DNA of 64,000 bases from Corylus avellana (taxonomy: Eukaryota > Streptophyta > Magnoliopsida > Fagales > Betulaceae), in NCBI RefSeq assembly GCF_901000735.1, contig NC_081543.1:26493515-26557514 (forward strand), read 5' to 3'. Shown one piece after another: positions 21,101 through 31,877 of the stretch. A model generated the notes under the pieces. It was not told where the DNA came from, searched no databases, and saw only the letters and a list, made by a program, of their open reading frames with translations. A program made the translations under genes and the position numbers. Position 1 is the stretch's first letter. The number at the start of each line of letters is the position of its first letter.

Positions 21101-24100
21101 AGGAGTCCTGTTGATGACACCAACTAGTTGATATAAGGCACTGATGATTAATTGGACTTGCATAAGTACCTCCCACTTGATAGTAATAGGCAGCCCTTGT
21201 CTAACTTTCTAACAACCATCTCTGCCGCTACCCTTGTTTTGAATATAACGAAAGCTTGACCTACAACACCGACAAACTACCATATCATAATTGAGTTTTA
21301 GACAGTACTGACAATGTCATTTCATTTGTGCTTCGATTTACAAACAAAACACATCATTTTCTGATGAATTTTCAAGACATCCTCATTTCATTGTTCCAAA
21401 GAGGGAAAAAAAAGAAAGAAACAAGCTCAGTTACTTGACAATAATAGTAAGGTAATTGTAATGGCTATGTTTGTTAAACTTTTCAATAAATGTTTTCTGT
21501 TTTCAAAAACACACTTTTCTGAAAACATTTAACAAACAACTCACTTCTCAAAACACAAAACACTTTTTAGAAAACTTTAAGCACTTTCTTATAGAAATAT
21601 TTTGAGAAAACAGATTAGCTCAGTATTTATTTTAGAGGTAGAGGTTGACTTATTACTTTGAAAAAAAAATTAATAAAAAACAAAATTAGAAAGGTGGCCA
21701 CATGGCCACCCTCAACGAAGGAAACGGGTGGCCATGCGGCCACCTCTGTTAGAATATATTATTTCCTTTGTTATAATATTTTATATTTCCGTTATTTAAT
21801 TTGTAATGTAGGGTTTATTTCTTTCCTTATGTATTTTAGGGTTTAATTTGGGTTTCTTGGTCACTACTCATTGTCTCTCTATAAATAGAGAGTTATGTAA
21901 TATTGATTGATATAGTGAATATACAAGATATAACCCATACGTCTCTCTCCGCTTCCGCTCTCTTTTCTTTCTCTTTTATATTTTAGTATTTTATATTTTA
22001 TATATATTTTAACATGGTATCAGAGTCACGTTTCTGTTTCTGTGGCTTTCAATAAAAGTCTTATGATGTTTCTATGGCGTTTTCTAGCATTCTCTTCTGA
22101 TGATCTCTTAATTCTGTTGCGATCCACGGCTTTATTCATTAGCGAATCTTGGCACAATGCGGTTTTGGCCCTTCACGGGAATTTTAACGGCTAGTTTTCG
22201 TTCTCCGGCCTCATTGTCAGTTGCGGCTTGGCCCTTCACCGGATTCTTTTAGTGGCTTGTCTACGTTCTCCGGTATTTCTGTGGCCGTCACTTTCAGCCT
22301 TTCTCGTCTTTGTTATTGGCGAACCCTAGCACAATGTGGTTTGGCCCTTCAAGGGATTTAATGACTAGTTTTCGTTCTTCGACCGTCATTGTCAGTTGCG
22401 GCTTGGCCTTAACCGGATTCTTTTAGCAGCTTGTCTCTATTCTCCGGTATTTCTCCGGCCGTCACTTTCAGCCTTTCTCGCCGGCATTGTCTTGATCCAA
22501 CCATCGACTTCAGATGCCTTCAATTTATTCTCTTTTCCAAACTCAAGCTTACACCTTGAGTTTGAGGGGGGATGTTAGAATATATTATTTCCTTTGTTAT
22601 AATATTTTATATTTCCGTTATTTAATTTGTAATGTAGGGTTTATTTCTTTCCTTATGTATTTTAGGGTTTAATTTGGGTTTCTTGGTCACTACTCATTGT
22701 CTCTCTATAAATAGAGAGTTATGTAATATTGATTGATATAGTGAATATACAAGATGTAACTCATACGTCTCTCTCCGCTTCCGCTCTCTTTTCTTTCTTT
22801 TTTATATTTTAGTATTTTATATTTTATATATATTTTAACAACCTCAACTAGATAGGAGTGGCCGCAGCCACCCCAACCAGATAAAAGTGGATGTGCAGCC
22901 ACCTCTGTCTTGGTCAGAGGTTGTTGCGTGGTCACCGCAACAAGACAAATGTGGCTATCTGACCACCCCATCAGGTTAGACCAACAGAATAGAGAGCCAC
23001 ACCACACAGACGCCTCTCTAATTTTATTTTTTTATTTTTTCATAAGAAGTCAACCACCATGTGGAGATTTTTTCTTTTTTTTTTTTTTTTTGAGTTTTGT
23101 TAGATATGAGGTGGGAGATGGGTCCAAGATCAGGTTTTGGCATGATTTGTAATGTGGAGACCAACCCCTTAAGGAAACTTTTTCTGAAATTGTTTAGTAT
23201 TGCGCATTATGAGGCGTGGGAGGGCAGATCATACATAGTTCATTAATGGAAATCTTCAATGGAACCTATCTTATACTGGCCTAGTGCAGGACTGGGAGGT
23301 GGACTTGGTCACTTCTTTCTTTGCTCTTTTGTATTCTATCAATTGAGACAACACGATGAGAATAAAATATGTCAGATCCCCTCCAAAAGGCAAAAGTTTG
23401 AAGTAAGGTCCTTTTATCATGCGTTGTCCATTCCGGTTGGTTCCCCATTTCTTTGGAAGAGTACTTGGAGAATTAAAGTTCCTTCGAGAATGGCGTTCTT
23501 TGCATGGATGGCAACACTTGGGAAGATCTTGACTTTGCATGTGCATAATGGTCGAATGGTATTGTATGTGCAAGAGTGAAGAATTCATAAATCATATTCT
23601 TCTTCGCTATGAAGTGGCTAAAGAATTATGGCTTTCATTTTATATCTTTTTAGTGTAGAATGGTCATACCTAGTAGGGTAATTGAGTTGTTGGCATGTTG
23701 GACAAGTAAGTTGGGGACCCGTAACATTTTAGAAGTAAGGAGGATGGCACCTTTTTGCTTAATGTGTGCATTTGGAAGGAGAAGAACACAATGAGCTTTG
23801 AAGATCACGAGATTTCGGCGGTAGAGCTAAAGAACGTGATGTTCAAAACCCTTTATACAAGGATAGCGGTATACAATAGTCTGCATTTTTCTAATTTTTC
23901 AGAATCTTTGAACTTTTGTTCTTCTTTGTCTCCCTAATAGGGTCCTATCTTGTATACTTCTTATGTCCTATAGTTGCCCCCCTCTATGCTTTCTAAAGGG
24001 ATTGAATTATTTATAAAAATAAAAACAAATAAAATAAAATAAAAAGAAGTCACCCACCACACTTGAAAAAATAAGCATTTGTTTTTCTCAAAATAAACAT

Positions 24101-27100
24101 TTTCAATGTTTGTTTCTTTGAAAACACAAAGCACCTTTCAAAAAGTTTGCCAAACAACTTTCTTCCGTGGATCGCATAGAAAACACTTTCCAAATGTGGA
24201 CCCCATCGAAAACAATTCTCAACTTTTTGCCATATAAAAAACTTCTTCAAAAAAAAAAAAAAAAAGTTGTTTTCAAAATCATTAACAAACACAGCAGTTA
24301 TCTTTCTTCATACCACAGTGCGGGCTAGAAATTGAAGTCCGCTGAATCATCTTTGCTTTGCAACTTTCCTTGAAGTGATGCCAAACAATATCCTGGTAAA
24401 TAATTTAATGCACTATTGAAATAGGATAAAACATTCTCAAATTGGAGGAAAAAGAAAAAAGAATAAAAAAATGAAAAACAACAACAGTGTATGAAGTGGC
24501 AATCTTAACCAAAAAGATGGAACAATTAAAAAAACACAACTTATTTTAAGCATATGACCGAGATTAAAAGAAGAAAGATGTCTCTTGCAAAAAAACTTGC
24601 ATGTTTTTTTTATTTTTTCTACAGTAATTACAATACCAAGCACAAAATCATAATTAAGCCCAGCAAGAAGATATAACCTGTAAAAAACCAAAGCTTCAGA
24701 ATGAGTAGTACCTCAACTTCGGTTGAAGTATAAGCCGGATTCAAATTTTGAAGCAGAACTAGTGTTCCTTGCTCATAAGCAGTTTTCATTCTGTCTTCCC
24801 AGGGCTGGCGATATATTAGACAATTCATAGATTAGTCTAAACTGTCTCACTCTAGATTCAACTAATGTCATCCATGTCAGTACTTCAGATTCTAATGCTT
24901 ACTAAATCCTGTTTCTATGCTCCTTGTCAAAGAGAGAGGGATACAGAATTTTTTTTTTGATAAGTAATGTAGGCAAAGATACAGAATTATGGCAATGAAA
25001 CCAACATGTCTAAAACAAATCTGAAATTTATTGAGATTCATGACCAAAACTATTATGTAAATGAAATTTAAGAATATGCAATTGGAGGGAAAAAGAATAA
25101 CTTACAAGTCCCCTAAACCATGTGCTTCTATCCTGTCAACATGTAGGAAACGAGAATTGTAAGAACTGGATCTCATCTTGAATAGAACTTTCATGTAAAG
25201 AACAACAAAGCAGGCACTAAAGGGCAACCATAAGCACATCCCTTGACAAGCAATAATGGCATAAATAATATTGTCTGAAGCATCCAAACATCATTGCAAC
25301 TAAAATATTTTTGTTGGATAATGACTTGTATTTCACATGTCTTATAGTGGGCCCCACCCCTTTTATTCTTTGGTTGCAGCTTTGTGGTTTTTTTTTTTTT
25401 CTTCCACGTTTTGTCTCTTTAGCTTACTTAGCAGAGAAGTATTTTGTTTGCTTCACCATGAAGCACTTGAACCACAAAGCAGCTTTCTTCAAGAGGAAGA
25501 ATTCTTTTCTTTAATTGTGAAGCACCTTGTCCGACTTTTTGCAGTATATACTGAAGCTCTCATTCGGCCATTAAGTGAGGTGCTGCAGCTTCGTTGTGTG
25601 TGAGAAAAGTGAGGTGAGGGGGCAGCAGCTCTTTTGTGAGAAGTAGCAGGACAGCACCTCCGTGTGGTGTAGAGAAATAGAGAGAAAGAGAGGCAGCAGC
25701 TCTTAGAGAATTAAGAGATTAATTTCTCTTTTGTAATTTAATTCTCTTTTGTGTGTTTGAGCTTGGGTGTATCGGGGCTTTTGGGTTTGAGTAGTTTTGT
25801 TTGTACTACTCTTTGTACTTCACATTCTGTTAGTGAATTTCTCCTAGATCATCTCCGCCAGTAGATGTAGGCTTGTTAAGCCGAACCACTTAAATCTTGT
25901 TGTCTTGTGTCACTAGTTGTTATTTTACTATTCTGCTATTTTTCTGCTTCATTGGTGATCCTATAATTATTTTATCTCAACAAACTGGTATCAAGAGCTT
26001 GAGTATTTATTTTGCGGGATGGCTACTGTAAAATATGAAGTAGAGAAATTTGATGGTCAAAATAGTTTCAGTCTTTAGCGTATCAAGATGCGGGCTTTGT
26101 TGTGACAACAAGGCTTGGAAAAGATTTTGGATGGAGGGGTGCTATCAACATCATCAACGGAGGAAAGGAAGGAACTTGAAAAAAAAGCCCACAATGCAAT
26201 TTTGTTGTCTCTTTCAGATGGAGTTTTTAGAGAAGTTACTGATGAAGAAACTGCTGCTGGACTTTAGAAAAAGTTAGAAAGCTTGTACATGAAGAAGTCT
26301 CTCGCTAACCGTTTATTTTTGAAGCAACGGTATACCCTCAGGATGCAGGAAGGTATACCTCTTTGTGATCATCTTGATGACTTTAATAGAATTATTTTGG
26401 ATTTGAAAAATATTGATATTAAATAGATGATGAGGATCAAGCCCTGATTTTGTTGTGTTCACTGCCGGATTTGTTTGATAATTTTGTTAATTCAATGTTG
26501 TACGGTAAATATACCATCTCCTTAGTTGATGTTAAATCTGCTTTGAACTTTATGGGGTTAAGAACAAGATTAAATGGTAAAGGTAGTGAGAATCAAGTAG
26601 CGGGTTTATTTGTTAGGGGTCGTTTTTCTCTAATTTTAGAGGTCGATCGAATGAGAAAGACTCAGATAAAGGAGCCCAATCACAGTTCAATTCGAAGAAC
26701 AGAGTTAAGTGTTACTATTGTAAAATGTATTGGCATTATAAATCCGAGTGTCCGAAGTTGAAAAATAAGGAAGGTGATAAGCTAAATTCCTCTTATGTGA
26801 CTGGTGTTGTCGAAGGAAATTCTGACAATTCAGAATTTGTCCTTGCAATTACCGATTCAGATGATTGTCTTAACAACAAGTGGATCCTTGATACTGCATG
26901 TACTTCTCATATGTCCCCTAAACAGGATTGATTTATTAATTATGAGTTAGTCAATGGTGGTTCAGTCTTGATGGGAAATGGCGTCGCCTGCAAGATTATT
27001 GGTATTGGTGCAGTCAGAATAAGGATGCATGATGGAATCATAAGAACTTTGAAGAATGTTCGACACATACCAGATTTGAAGAAAAATCTTATTTCTTTGG

Positions 27101-30100
27101 GCATTTTAGACTCCCTTGGATACGAGTATTCTGGTGAAGGTGGAGTCATTCGGGTTAAGAAAGGCTCATTGGTTGTGATGGAAGGTAACAAGATTGATGG
27201 CCTCTACTTTCTTCAGGGCAATACGGTGACAAATTCAGCTGATGTGTCTTTCAGATAATTTTAGACTATCAGCAATGTTAGCACAACAAAGTGAGGAGGA
27301 AGAGCTTTTCATGTCTCACATGTACCTTACTCTAGTGCATTTGGGAGCATCATGTGTGTTATGGTGTGCACTCGTCCAGATGTTTCACAGGCAGTCAGTG
27401 TTGTTAGTCTTGGCAAGGTTCATTGGCCAGTAGTGAAATGGATACTCTGTTATTTACGGGGTGCTACGGATGTTGGTTCAGTCTTTGACATAAACAGTGG
27501 TATTGGTTCTAGTGTCATTGGGTATGTCGATTCAGATGATGCTGGTGATCTAGTTGTGACACGAGGAGATATCGCATTGAAGGAAATTGTTTATGAGGAA
27601 AATCCAGTGGATATGTTGACTAAGCCAGTTTCGGTTCTCAAGTTCAAGAGTTGCTTGGATTTGATTGTTGTTTGTAGCTTGTGATTGCCCTTCGGCGTGT
27701 TGGAGGAGATGTCATGAGGAGATTTGTGTTTAGGACTTGATGAAATTCAAGTCAAGCTAGAGATTGTTGGATAATGACTTGCATTTCACAAGTATTATGG
27801 TGGGCCCCACCCCTTTTACTCTTTGGTTGCAGCTTCATGGTTTTTTTTTTACTTCCATGTTTTGTCTCTTTAGCTTACTTAACAGAGAAGCATTTTGTTT
27901 GCTTCACCGTGAAGCACTTGAACCACACAGCAGTTTTTCTTTAATTGTGAAGCACCTTGGCCGACTTTTAGCAGTATATATTGAAGCTCTCATTCGGCCA
28001 TTAAGTGAGGGTGCTGCAGCTTCATTGTGTGTAAGAAAAGTGAGGTGAGAGGGCAGCAGCTCTTATGTGAGAAGCAGCAGGGCAGCACCTCCGTGTGGTG
28101 TAGAGAAATAGAGAGAGAGGCAGCAACTCTTAGAGAATTAAGAGATTAATTTCTCTTTGGTGTATTTGTGAGCTTGGGTGTATTGGGGCTTTTGGGTTTG
28201 AGTGGTTTTGTTTGTATTACTCTTTGTATTTCACCTTTTGTTAATGAATTTCTCTTGGATCATCTCCGCCAGTGGATGTAGGCTTGTTAAGCCGAACCAT
28301 TTAAATCTTAGTGTCTTGTGTGACTGGTTGTTATTTTACTATTCTGCTATTTTTCTGCTTCATTGGTGATCCTATAATTATTTTATCTCAACAATTTTTA
28401 TCCATGAGCAAGTCCCATGGATTTGCTGAACAGGAAAGCACACTAAAATATTTTTATATATGATGAAGATGATTCAAGTGATATAACCTTATTTATAAAT
28501 ACCTTATAAATCAAAACATCCAGTAGGAAACTAGAATCTATCCAACCTATGATCCTATCAAAGAAAATAATTTATTTGAGAAAGTGATACAACTTACCAC
28601 ATTTGGTCTTCGGGTAACTTCCATTTTTTTGTCCACGTCTGAAGACTGTCTTGGAGATGCTTTATGCCACTTCCCACCAGAAAGTTTTGTCTTCCCATCA
28701 GGCAGCTTCTTAGAAGGGCCCTTCTCAGCCCCTTGAGAATCCTTCGCAGACTTTAGTCTAAGTTTATCTTCAGAAGCAGTTATAGTTGCTAAAGCCTTTA
28801 GATCATTACCATCCAACTCATTCTTATCATAAAATACTTTAACAGAACTATCAAATTTTGCCTTCTTAGACGCCCTATACTGGAGTTCACCACAATCCTT
28901 AGCAGATTTTACTTTCTGCTCAAATCCGACAACAACCTTACCAACTTTGCCCTGTCTCACAAGAATATTACCAACTTTACCCTCGCACTTGATAGAATCA
29001 TCTTCAGACCTTGATGCAGTGTTGTCACTGGGAATATTGTCCAGCCGATTGTTAGTTTTAGAAATTTCTGACTCTACACCTACGCTAGAAGAAGGGTGCT
29101 CTCTAAGTGAAGATTTCTGTTTATCAAGAGAAGCTTTGGAGTCTGTATTTTCTCTAACTTTAGACCTTGATTTGGCCTGGTAACTGCAGATATTCTCCAT
29201 TTTATAGTTACTTTGAGCCATTTCAGCAATTTTTACACCTACAGTGGAAGCAGGCTTCTCTCTAAGTGAAGATTTCTGTTTAACCAATGCAGCATTTGAA
29301 TCAGCATGTTCTTTACCTAGAGAATCAATAGAAATTCCTTTTGACGTTAGGGTTGTGTGCTCTGTAGATAGGTTTTTCTTGGAAGGAACCTCTGTTTCAT
29401 TACTTGCTACAGCATTTCCACCAACTCCTTTCTTGTCTGAATCAAGATTCAGAACAATACTGGGCTTCCGAAGATCCAATCTGTTAAACATAAATTTAAC
29501 TGCAAAAATACAAACCAATGAACAAATAAGAGGTTGGTTCAACCATTGAACAAGAAGCAACTAATTGGAAACTACAGGGACTGTCAAGTAATTAAAATAA
29601 AAAAATAAAATAAAATAAAATAACAAACAAAGTAAGAAAGAAAAAGTTATACCTTCAATCCCAGCTACTTTTTCCCCTATTTTATCCAGGATTTCACAGC
29701 GCCGAATGTCAATGGCACGGTAAAATATAAAGTCAGCTGCTCGAAGTTCTTCATCTGAAGGTTGTGGATTTCTACTGTCCTTTGACGTGCAAACAACATT
29801 GCATATTCCAGTAATTGTGTCCTGATTTATCGTATAAACAATTAGTAAAAACTGATTCACTTCAACTGAAACATTCCAAGCAACTCCAAGCCACCAACTA
29901 TATCTTGTTTTCATGTCATTAGCTTCTATACATTGACATACCAAATGTCAATTTATAAATACGTGTTTCAGTTGAATTATACTGCATTCGGTAAAAAGAA
30001 GAATTTCAATTAATATATAAACATGTCAAACTATAAATACACCTTCCCCAATTTACAAAAAAAATAAATAATAAATAATAATAATAATAATATAGAAACC

Positions 30101-30714
30101 AACCATTTCTAAAATAACACTAGAAGCAGCTATGTCATAGAAGTGCTAAAGGCAATGGATAGTGGATATACAGGAAGGAAAAAGAGGGGAAAAAAAATAA
30201 TTTCAATTGATATATAAACATGTCAAACTATAAATACACCTTCCCCAAAAACTTCCCAAATAAAAATAAAAAATAAAAAATAAAAAATCGTTATGACATT
30301 GAAGTGCTAAAGGCAATAAATAGTGGATATACAGGAAAAAGAGGGAAAAATGTTAAGATATTTCCAGAATTCAATTACCAAAGGAACAACAGTTGAAAGG
30401 CATTCACCATCCCAAGAAGCCAAAAATAACTCATTTTCGGCTGTGTCTTCGATCGCAATATATTCTAGAATCTCCGAAGAACGTAAAAACCATAGAACCT
30501 TCACTGCCTTTGTCTTGTCAAGCTCCTCCCTAATTTCTATGAGTTTACCAATATAGGGTTCAGCTTGTTCTGCCTTCAAATAAACGCAATCATAAAGTTC
30601 ATAATTACAAGTAAAAGATTGATAAAACTTGACAGCTTTCTTCTTTTCCCCACCAACTCCTTCCTTTCTACCCCACTCAAATTCAAGGTTTTCAACTCCG
30701 TCTGCTTCCACCAT
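18199..30714 (-). CDS. ASI1: ANTI-SILENCING 1-like BAH-RRM protein, 10 coding exons, 656 aa
   Basis: Coding exons (minus): 30379-30714, 29653-29821, 28598-29499, 25106-25132, 24712-24804, 24314-24392, 21170-21260, 18601-18706, 18362-18478, 18199-18249. All borders are GT/AG, phases agree throughout and the sum is 657 codons. The BAH domain is in exons 1-2 (FYQSFTCNYELYDCVYL; EPYIGKLIEI; KVLWFLRSSEIL; then CNVVCTSKDSRNPQPSDEEL). Exon 3 is a Lys/Ser-rich linker. The RRM is about residues 490-570 (GTLVLLQNLNPAYTSTEVE, GQAFVIFKTR). The conserved C-terminus reads RPLVGSIETPCFP, ATFFGHFVIDKLR, EYEMAMEWCLLQE and a charged tail. In Arabidopsis ASI1/IBM2/SG1 works with EDM2 and AIPP1 on heterochromatic introns to favour distal polyadenylation (IBM1, RPP7). 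Introns 3, 6 and 7 (about 3.5, 3.1 and 2.5 kb) are filled with transposons, yet every exon is open. Confidence 0.93.
18565..18590. repeat. (GT)n(GA)n microsatellite in ASI1 intron 8
   Basis: GTGTGTGTGTG followed by GAGAGAGAGAGAG. It lies just inside the donor of the 122-bp intron 8, about 11-36 bases from the splice site at 18600. Confidence 0.9.
19000..19145. repeat. palindromic AGTAACGTGT repeats
   Basis: Several inverted and direct copies of (T)TAGTAACGTGTC / GACACGTTACTAA follow one another within ASI1 intron 7, ending at an A-run (19147-19161). They look like transposon subterminal motifs, but no termini were identified. Confidence 0.5.
19472..20264. mobile_element. non-autonomous hAT element in ASI1 intron 7
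   Basis: It starts TAGGGCTGTGCAAA and ends TCTGTGCACATCCCTA, so the ends are inverted (TAGGG.TGTGCA). Flanks are AATAAAGA (19464-19471) and AGTAAAGA (20265-20272), an 8-bp target duplication with one mismatch, as expected for hAT. The 793-bp body has no transposase; the open frames within it (for example 19684-20130) show no recognised domain. Confidence 0.75.
21643..23055. mobile_element. foldback MITE split by a TRIM
   Basis: The outer arms GGTTGACTTATTA...CAAAATTAGAAAGG (21643-21694) and CTCTCTAATTTTATTTT...GAAGTCAACC (about 23013-23055) are inverted copies. The internal part is rich in GGTGGCCNNNNGGCCACC-like palindromes. The TRIM at 21747-22840 lies inside; removing it leaves an element of about 315 bp. 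Located in ASI1 intron 6. Confidence 0.65.
21747..22840 (+). mobile_element. TRIM (terminal-repeat retrotransposon in miniature), intact ends
   Basis: Two 268-bp LTRs (21747-22014 and 22573-22840) begin TGTTAG and end TAACA; I count three differences between them. The left LTR is followed directly by TGGTATCAGAG, the initiator-tRNA-Met primer binding site. The right LTR is preceded by a polypurine tract (GAGGGGGGA). Target duplications ACCTC lie at 21742-21746 and 22841-22845. The 558-bp inside has no gag or pol; it holds an imperfect direct duplication of about 180 bp (about 22140-22310 versus 22320-22490, with TTCTCCGGTATTTCT in each). It sits in ASI1 intron 6, antisense to the gene. The near-identical LTRs suggest a recent insertion. 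Confidence 0.93.
23060..24043 (+). pseudogene. 5'-truncated LINE (L1-type) with 16-bp target duplication
   Basis: The remaining coding part matches the C-terminal end of plant LINE reverse transcriptase ORFs: RYEVGDGSKIRFWHDL, then RQKFEVRSFYHALS, WKSTWRIKVPSRMAFFAW (zinc-binding RT region). The tail follows (CIWKEKN, ELKNVMFKTL) and ends with A-rich AAATAAAATAAAATAAAA. Stops and a frameshift show decay. Flanks AAGAAGTCAACCACCA (23044-23059) and AAGAAGTCACCCACCA (24044-24059) differ at one base. Located in ASI1 intron 6, antisense to the gene. Confidence 0.85.
24060..24297. mobile_element. MITE-like repeat in ASI1 intron 6
   Basis: GTTTG/CAAAC-rich sequence with an internal imperfect fold (GAAAAT...TGTTTG at the left; GTTGTTTTCAAAATCATTAACAAACA at the right). 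It resembles 21460-21610. It ends within about 15 bases of exon 6 of ASI1. Boundaries are approximate. Confidence 0.4.
25312..25982 (+). repeat. left LTR of the Copia element
   Basis: 671 bp, TG...CA type. It differs from the right LTR by several indels and substitutions, so the insertion is older than the TRIM in intron 6. Its 5' edge lies only about 180 bp from the 27-bp ASI1 exon at 25106-25132. Confidence 0.9.
27765..28393 (+). repeat. right LTR of the Copia element
   Basis: 629 bp. Its end lies about 200 bp from the donor site of ASI1 exon 3 (28598). Confidence 0.9.
30001..30355. repeat. imperfect tandem duplication inside ASI1 intron 1
   Basis: The block AATATATAAACATGTCAAACTA... CACCTTCCCC ... 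GAAGTGCTAAAGGCAAT...GTGGATATACAGGAA occurs twice (about 30001-30190 and 30198-30355). An ATAATA run lies only in the first copy. The second copy ends about 25 bases from the exon 1 donor. Confidence 0.75.
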
Positions 30715-31035
30715 TCTCTCATACGATTACCAGGCCTCTTTCTTTGCAAGCAGAGTGTGATCAAAATACCTGAGAAAAAAACAAGAAATTCTTTCATTTG
30801 AATGAAATATACACTACATTCCAACAAAAATGTTCAAGATTTTGAACTCTAAAGCCAAATCACAAATCAGTTGAACAGAAATGTCATTTCTACATTTTTC
30901 GAAGAATCAAAATGCCGGTGCAGAAGAATCGAAGGATTTGAAGAGAGAATTTGGCGGGAAAACTTACAGTTTTCGGAGAGTGAAGAGTTCTTTCCTTCTT
31001 CCCGAAAAACCCTAGCGATGGTAACCGTACAAGCG
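30715..31035 (-). promoter_or_regulatory. 5' leader and proximal promoter of ASI1
   Basis: Upstream of the ATG the minus strand has a good acceptor (TTTTTTCTCAG, exon start at 30769) and a good donor (AAACT/GTAAGTTTTCC, exon end at 30968). This suggests a 5'-UTR intron of about 198 bp (30770-30967). The first leader exon is pyrimidine/purine-rich with AACCCTAG (TELO-box-like AAACCCTA) near 31010. No TATA box is evident, as is common for housekeeping plant genes. Transcript data would be needed to fix the start. Confidence 0.5.
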
Positions 31036-31877
31036 CGCGGGTTTTGGAGTTCTTTTTGTTTTTGGAGTAATGACTACTGGGCTTCCGTGGGCTGAGAATG
31101 TGAAGCCCATGGATCAGCTTAAAAAAAAAAAACCGATAGCGACGTCAACCCAATTGGATGGGATGAGAGGGAGCATGTAGTTTGTCCAAAAGGATTCAGT
31201 TAAAAATGAACTAGAGAGTATAGTTATTTATATTAGAATGACAATATTAAAAAAAAAAAAAAAAAAAAAAAAGAAAAAAAAGAATGACAAAATTGTCTAA
31301 AAATATTTGAACTTGCAATTTTAGGAACATGATTTTCTCTAGTTCATTTGAATTTGATAAATATCCACTTAATTATATTAGAGGGGTAGTTTTGTCTTTT
31401 CACTTTTTGATGTGAAACAAATACTCATCCAATATTACTGAATATTATTTGAATTGGAGAAGATCTTAATTTACAATTTTACCCTTATAAATATAAAGGA
31501 CTAAGAGCATTTCCAATGGAAGAGCCAAATGTTACTTTTATCTAAAATGCTATTCAAATGTTGAAAAAAAACCTCTACATTGGATTAGCTAAAAGAAAAT
31601 GTAAAATAGATATTTGATTGGAAGAGTTAAAAAAAAAAACTAAATGTAGCAGCACTTTTCAAGGGAACTATTTTATTTTTCATTGTTTCTCACTTATTTT
31701 CTCTTTTTCCCAAATCTTTTCATACTTTTTCTATGCATGTTCTCTTTTTCCCAAAACTTTTCCTATTTTTCCTCTCACATGTTCTCTTTTTTCCAAAATT
31801 TTTCTTACTTTTAAAAATATTTTAATAGAATAGATAGAAATATAGCTAATCGGATGTAGAGACATTTAAAAATGGCT

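Larger units (their letters stand above)
25312..28393 (+). mobile_element. Copia LTR retrotransposon, internally deleted, in ASI1 intron 3
   Basis: The left LTR (25312-25982) and right LTR (27765-28393) both begin TGTTGGATAATGACTTG and end ATCTCAACA. Target duplications ATTTT lie at 25307-25311 and 28394-28398. A primer-site-like CTGGTATCAAGAGC follows the left LTR. The internal part carries a gag of the Copia/UBN2 type (EVEKFDGQNSFSL, LKQRYTLRMQEG, with stops), a protease region (NKWILDTACTSHMSP) and the pre-integrase segment (IPDLKKNLISLGILDSLGYE). It then jumps near 27260 to the RNase H end (MVCTRPDVSQAVSVVS, NPVDMLTKPV). Integrase and most of reverse transcriptase are deleted. Antisense to ASI1. 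Confidence 0.93.

Noticed and set aside
23259..23579. Independent gene on the plus strand in ASI1 intron 6
   Set aside because: The translation matches the C-terminal end of LINE reverse transcriptases, and the whole unit has target duplications.
28947..29549. Plus-strand frames opposite ASI1 exon 3
   Set aside because: Shadows of the long exon; no independent signals.
30576..30827. Alternative upstream start for ASI1 in the minus-strand frame beginning at 30827
   Set aside because: It is in a different frame from the BAH domain, and the ATG at 30714 opens the conserved protein directly.
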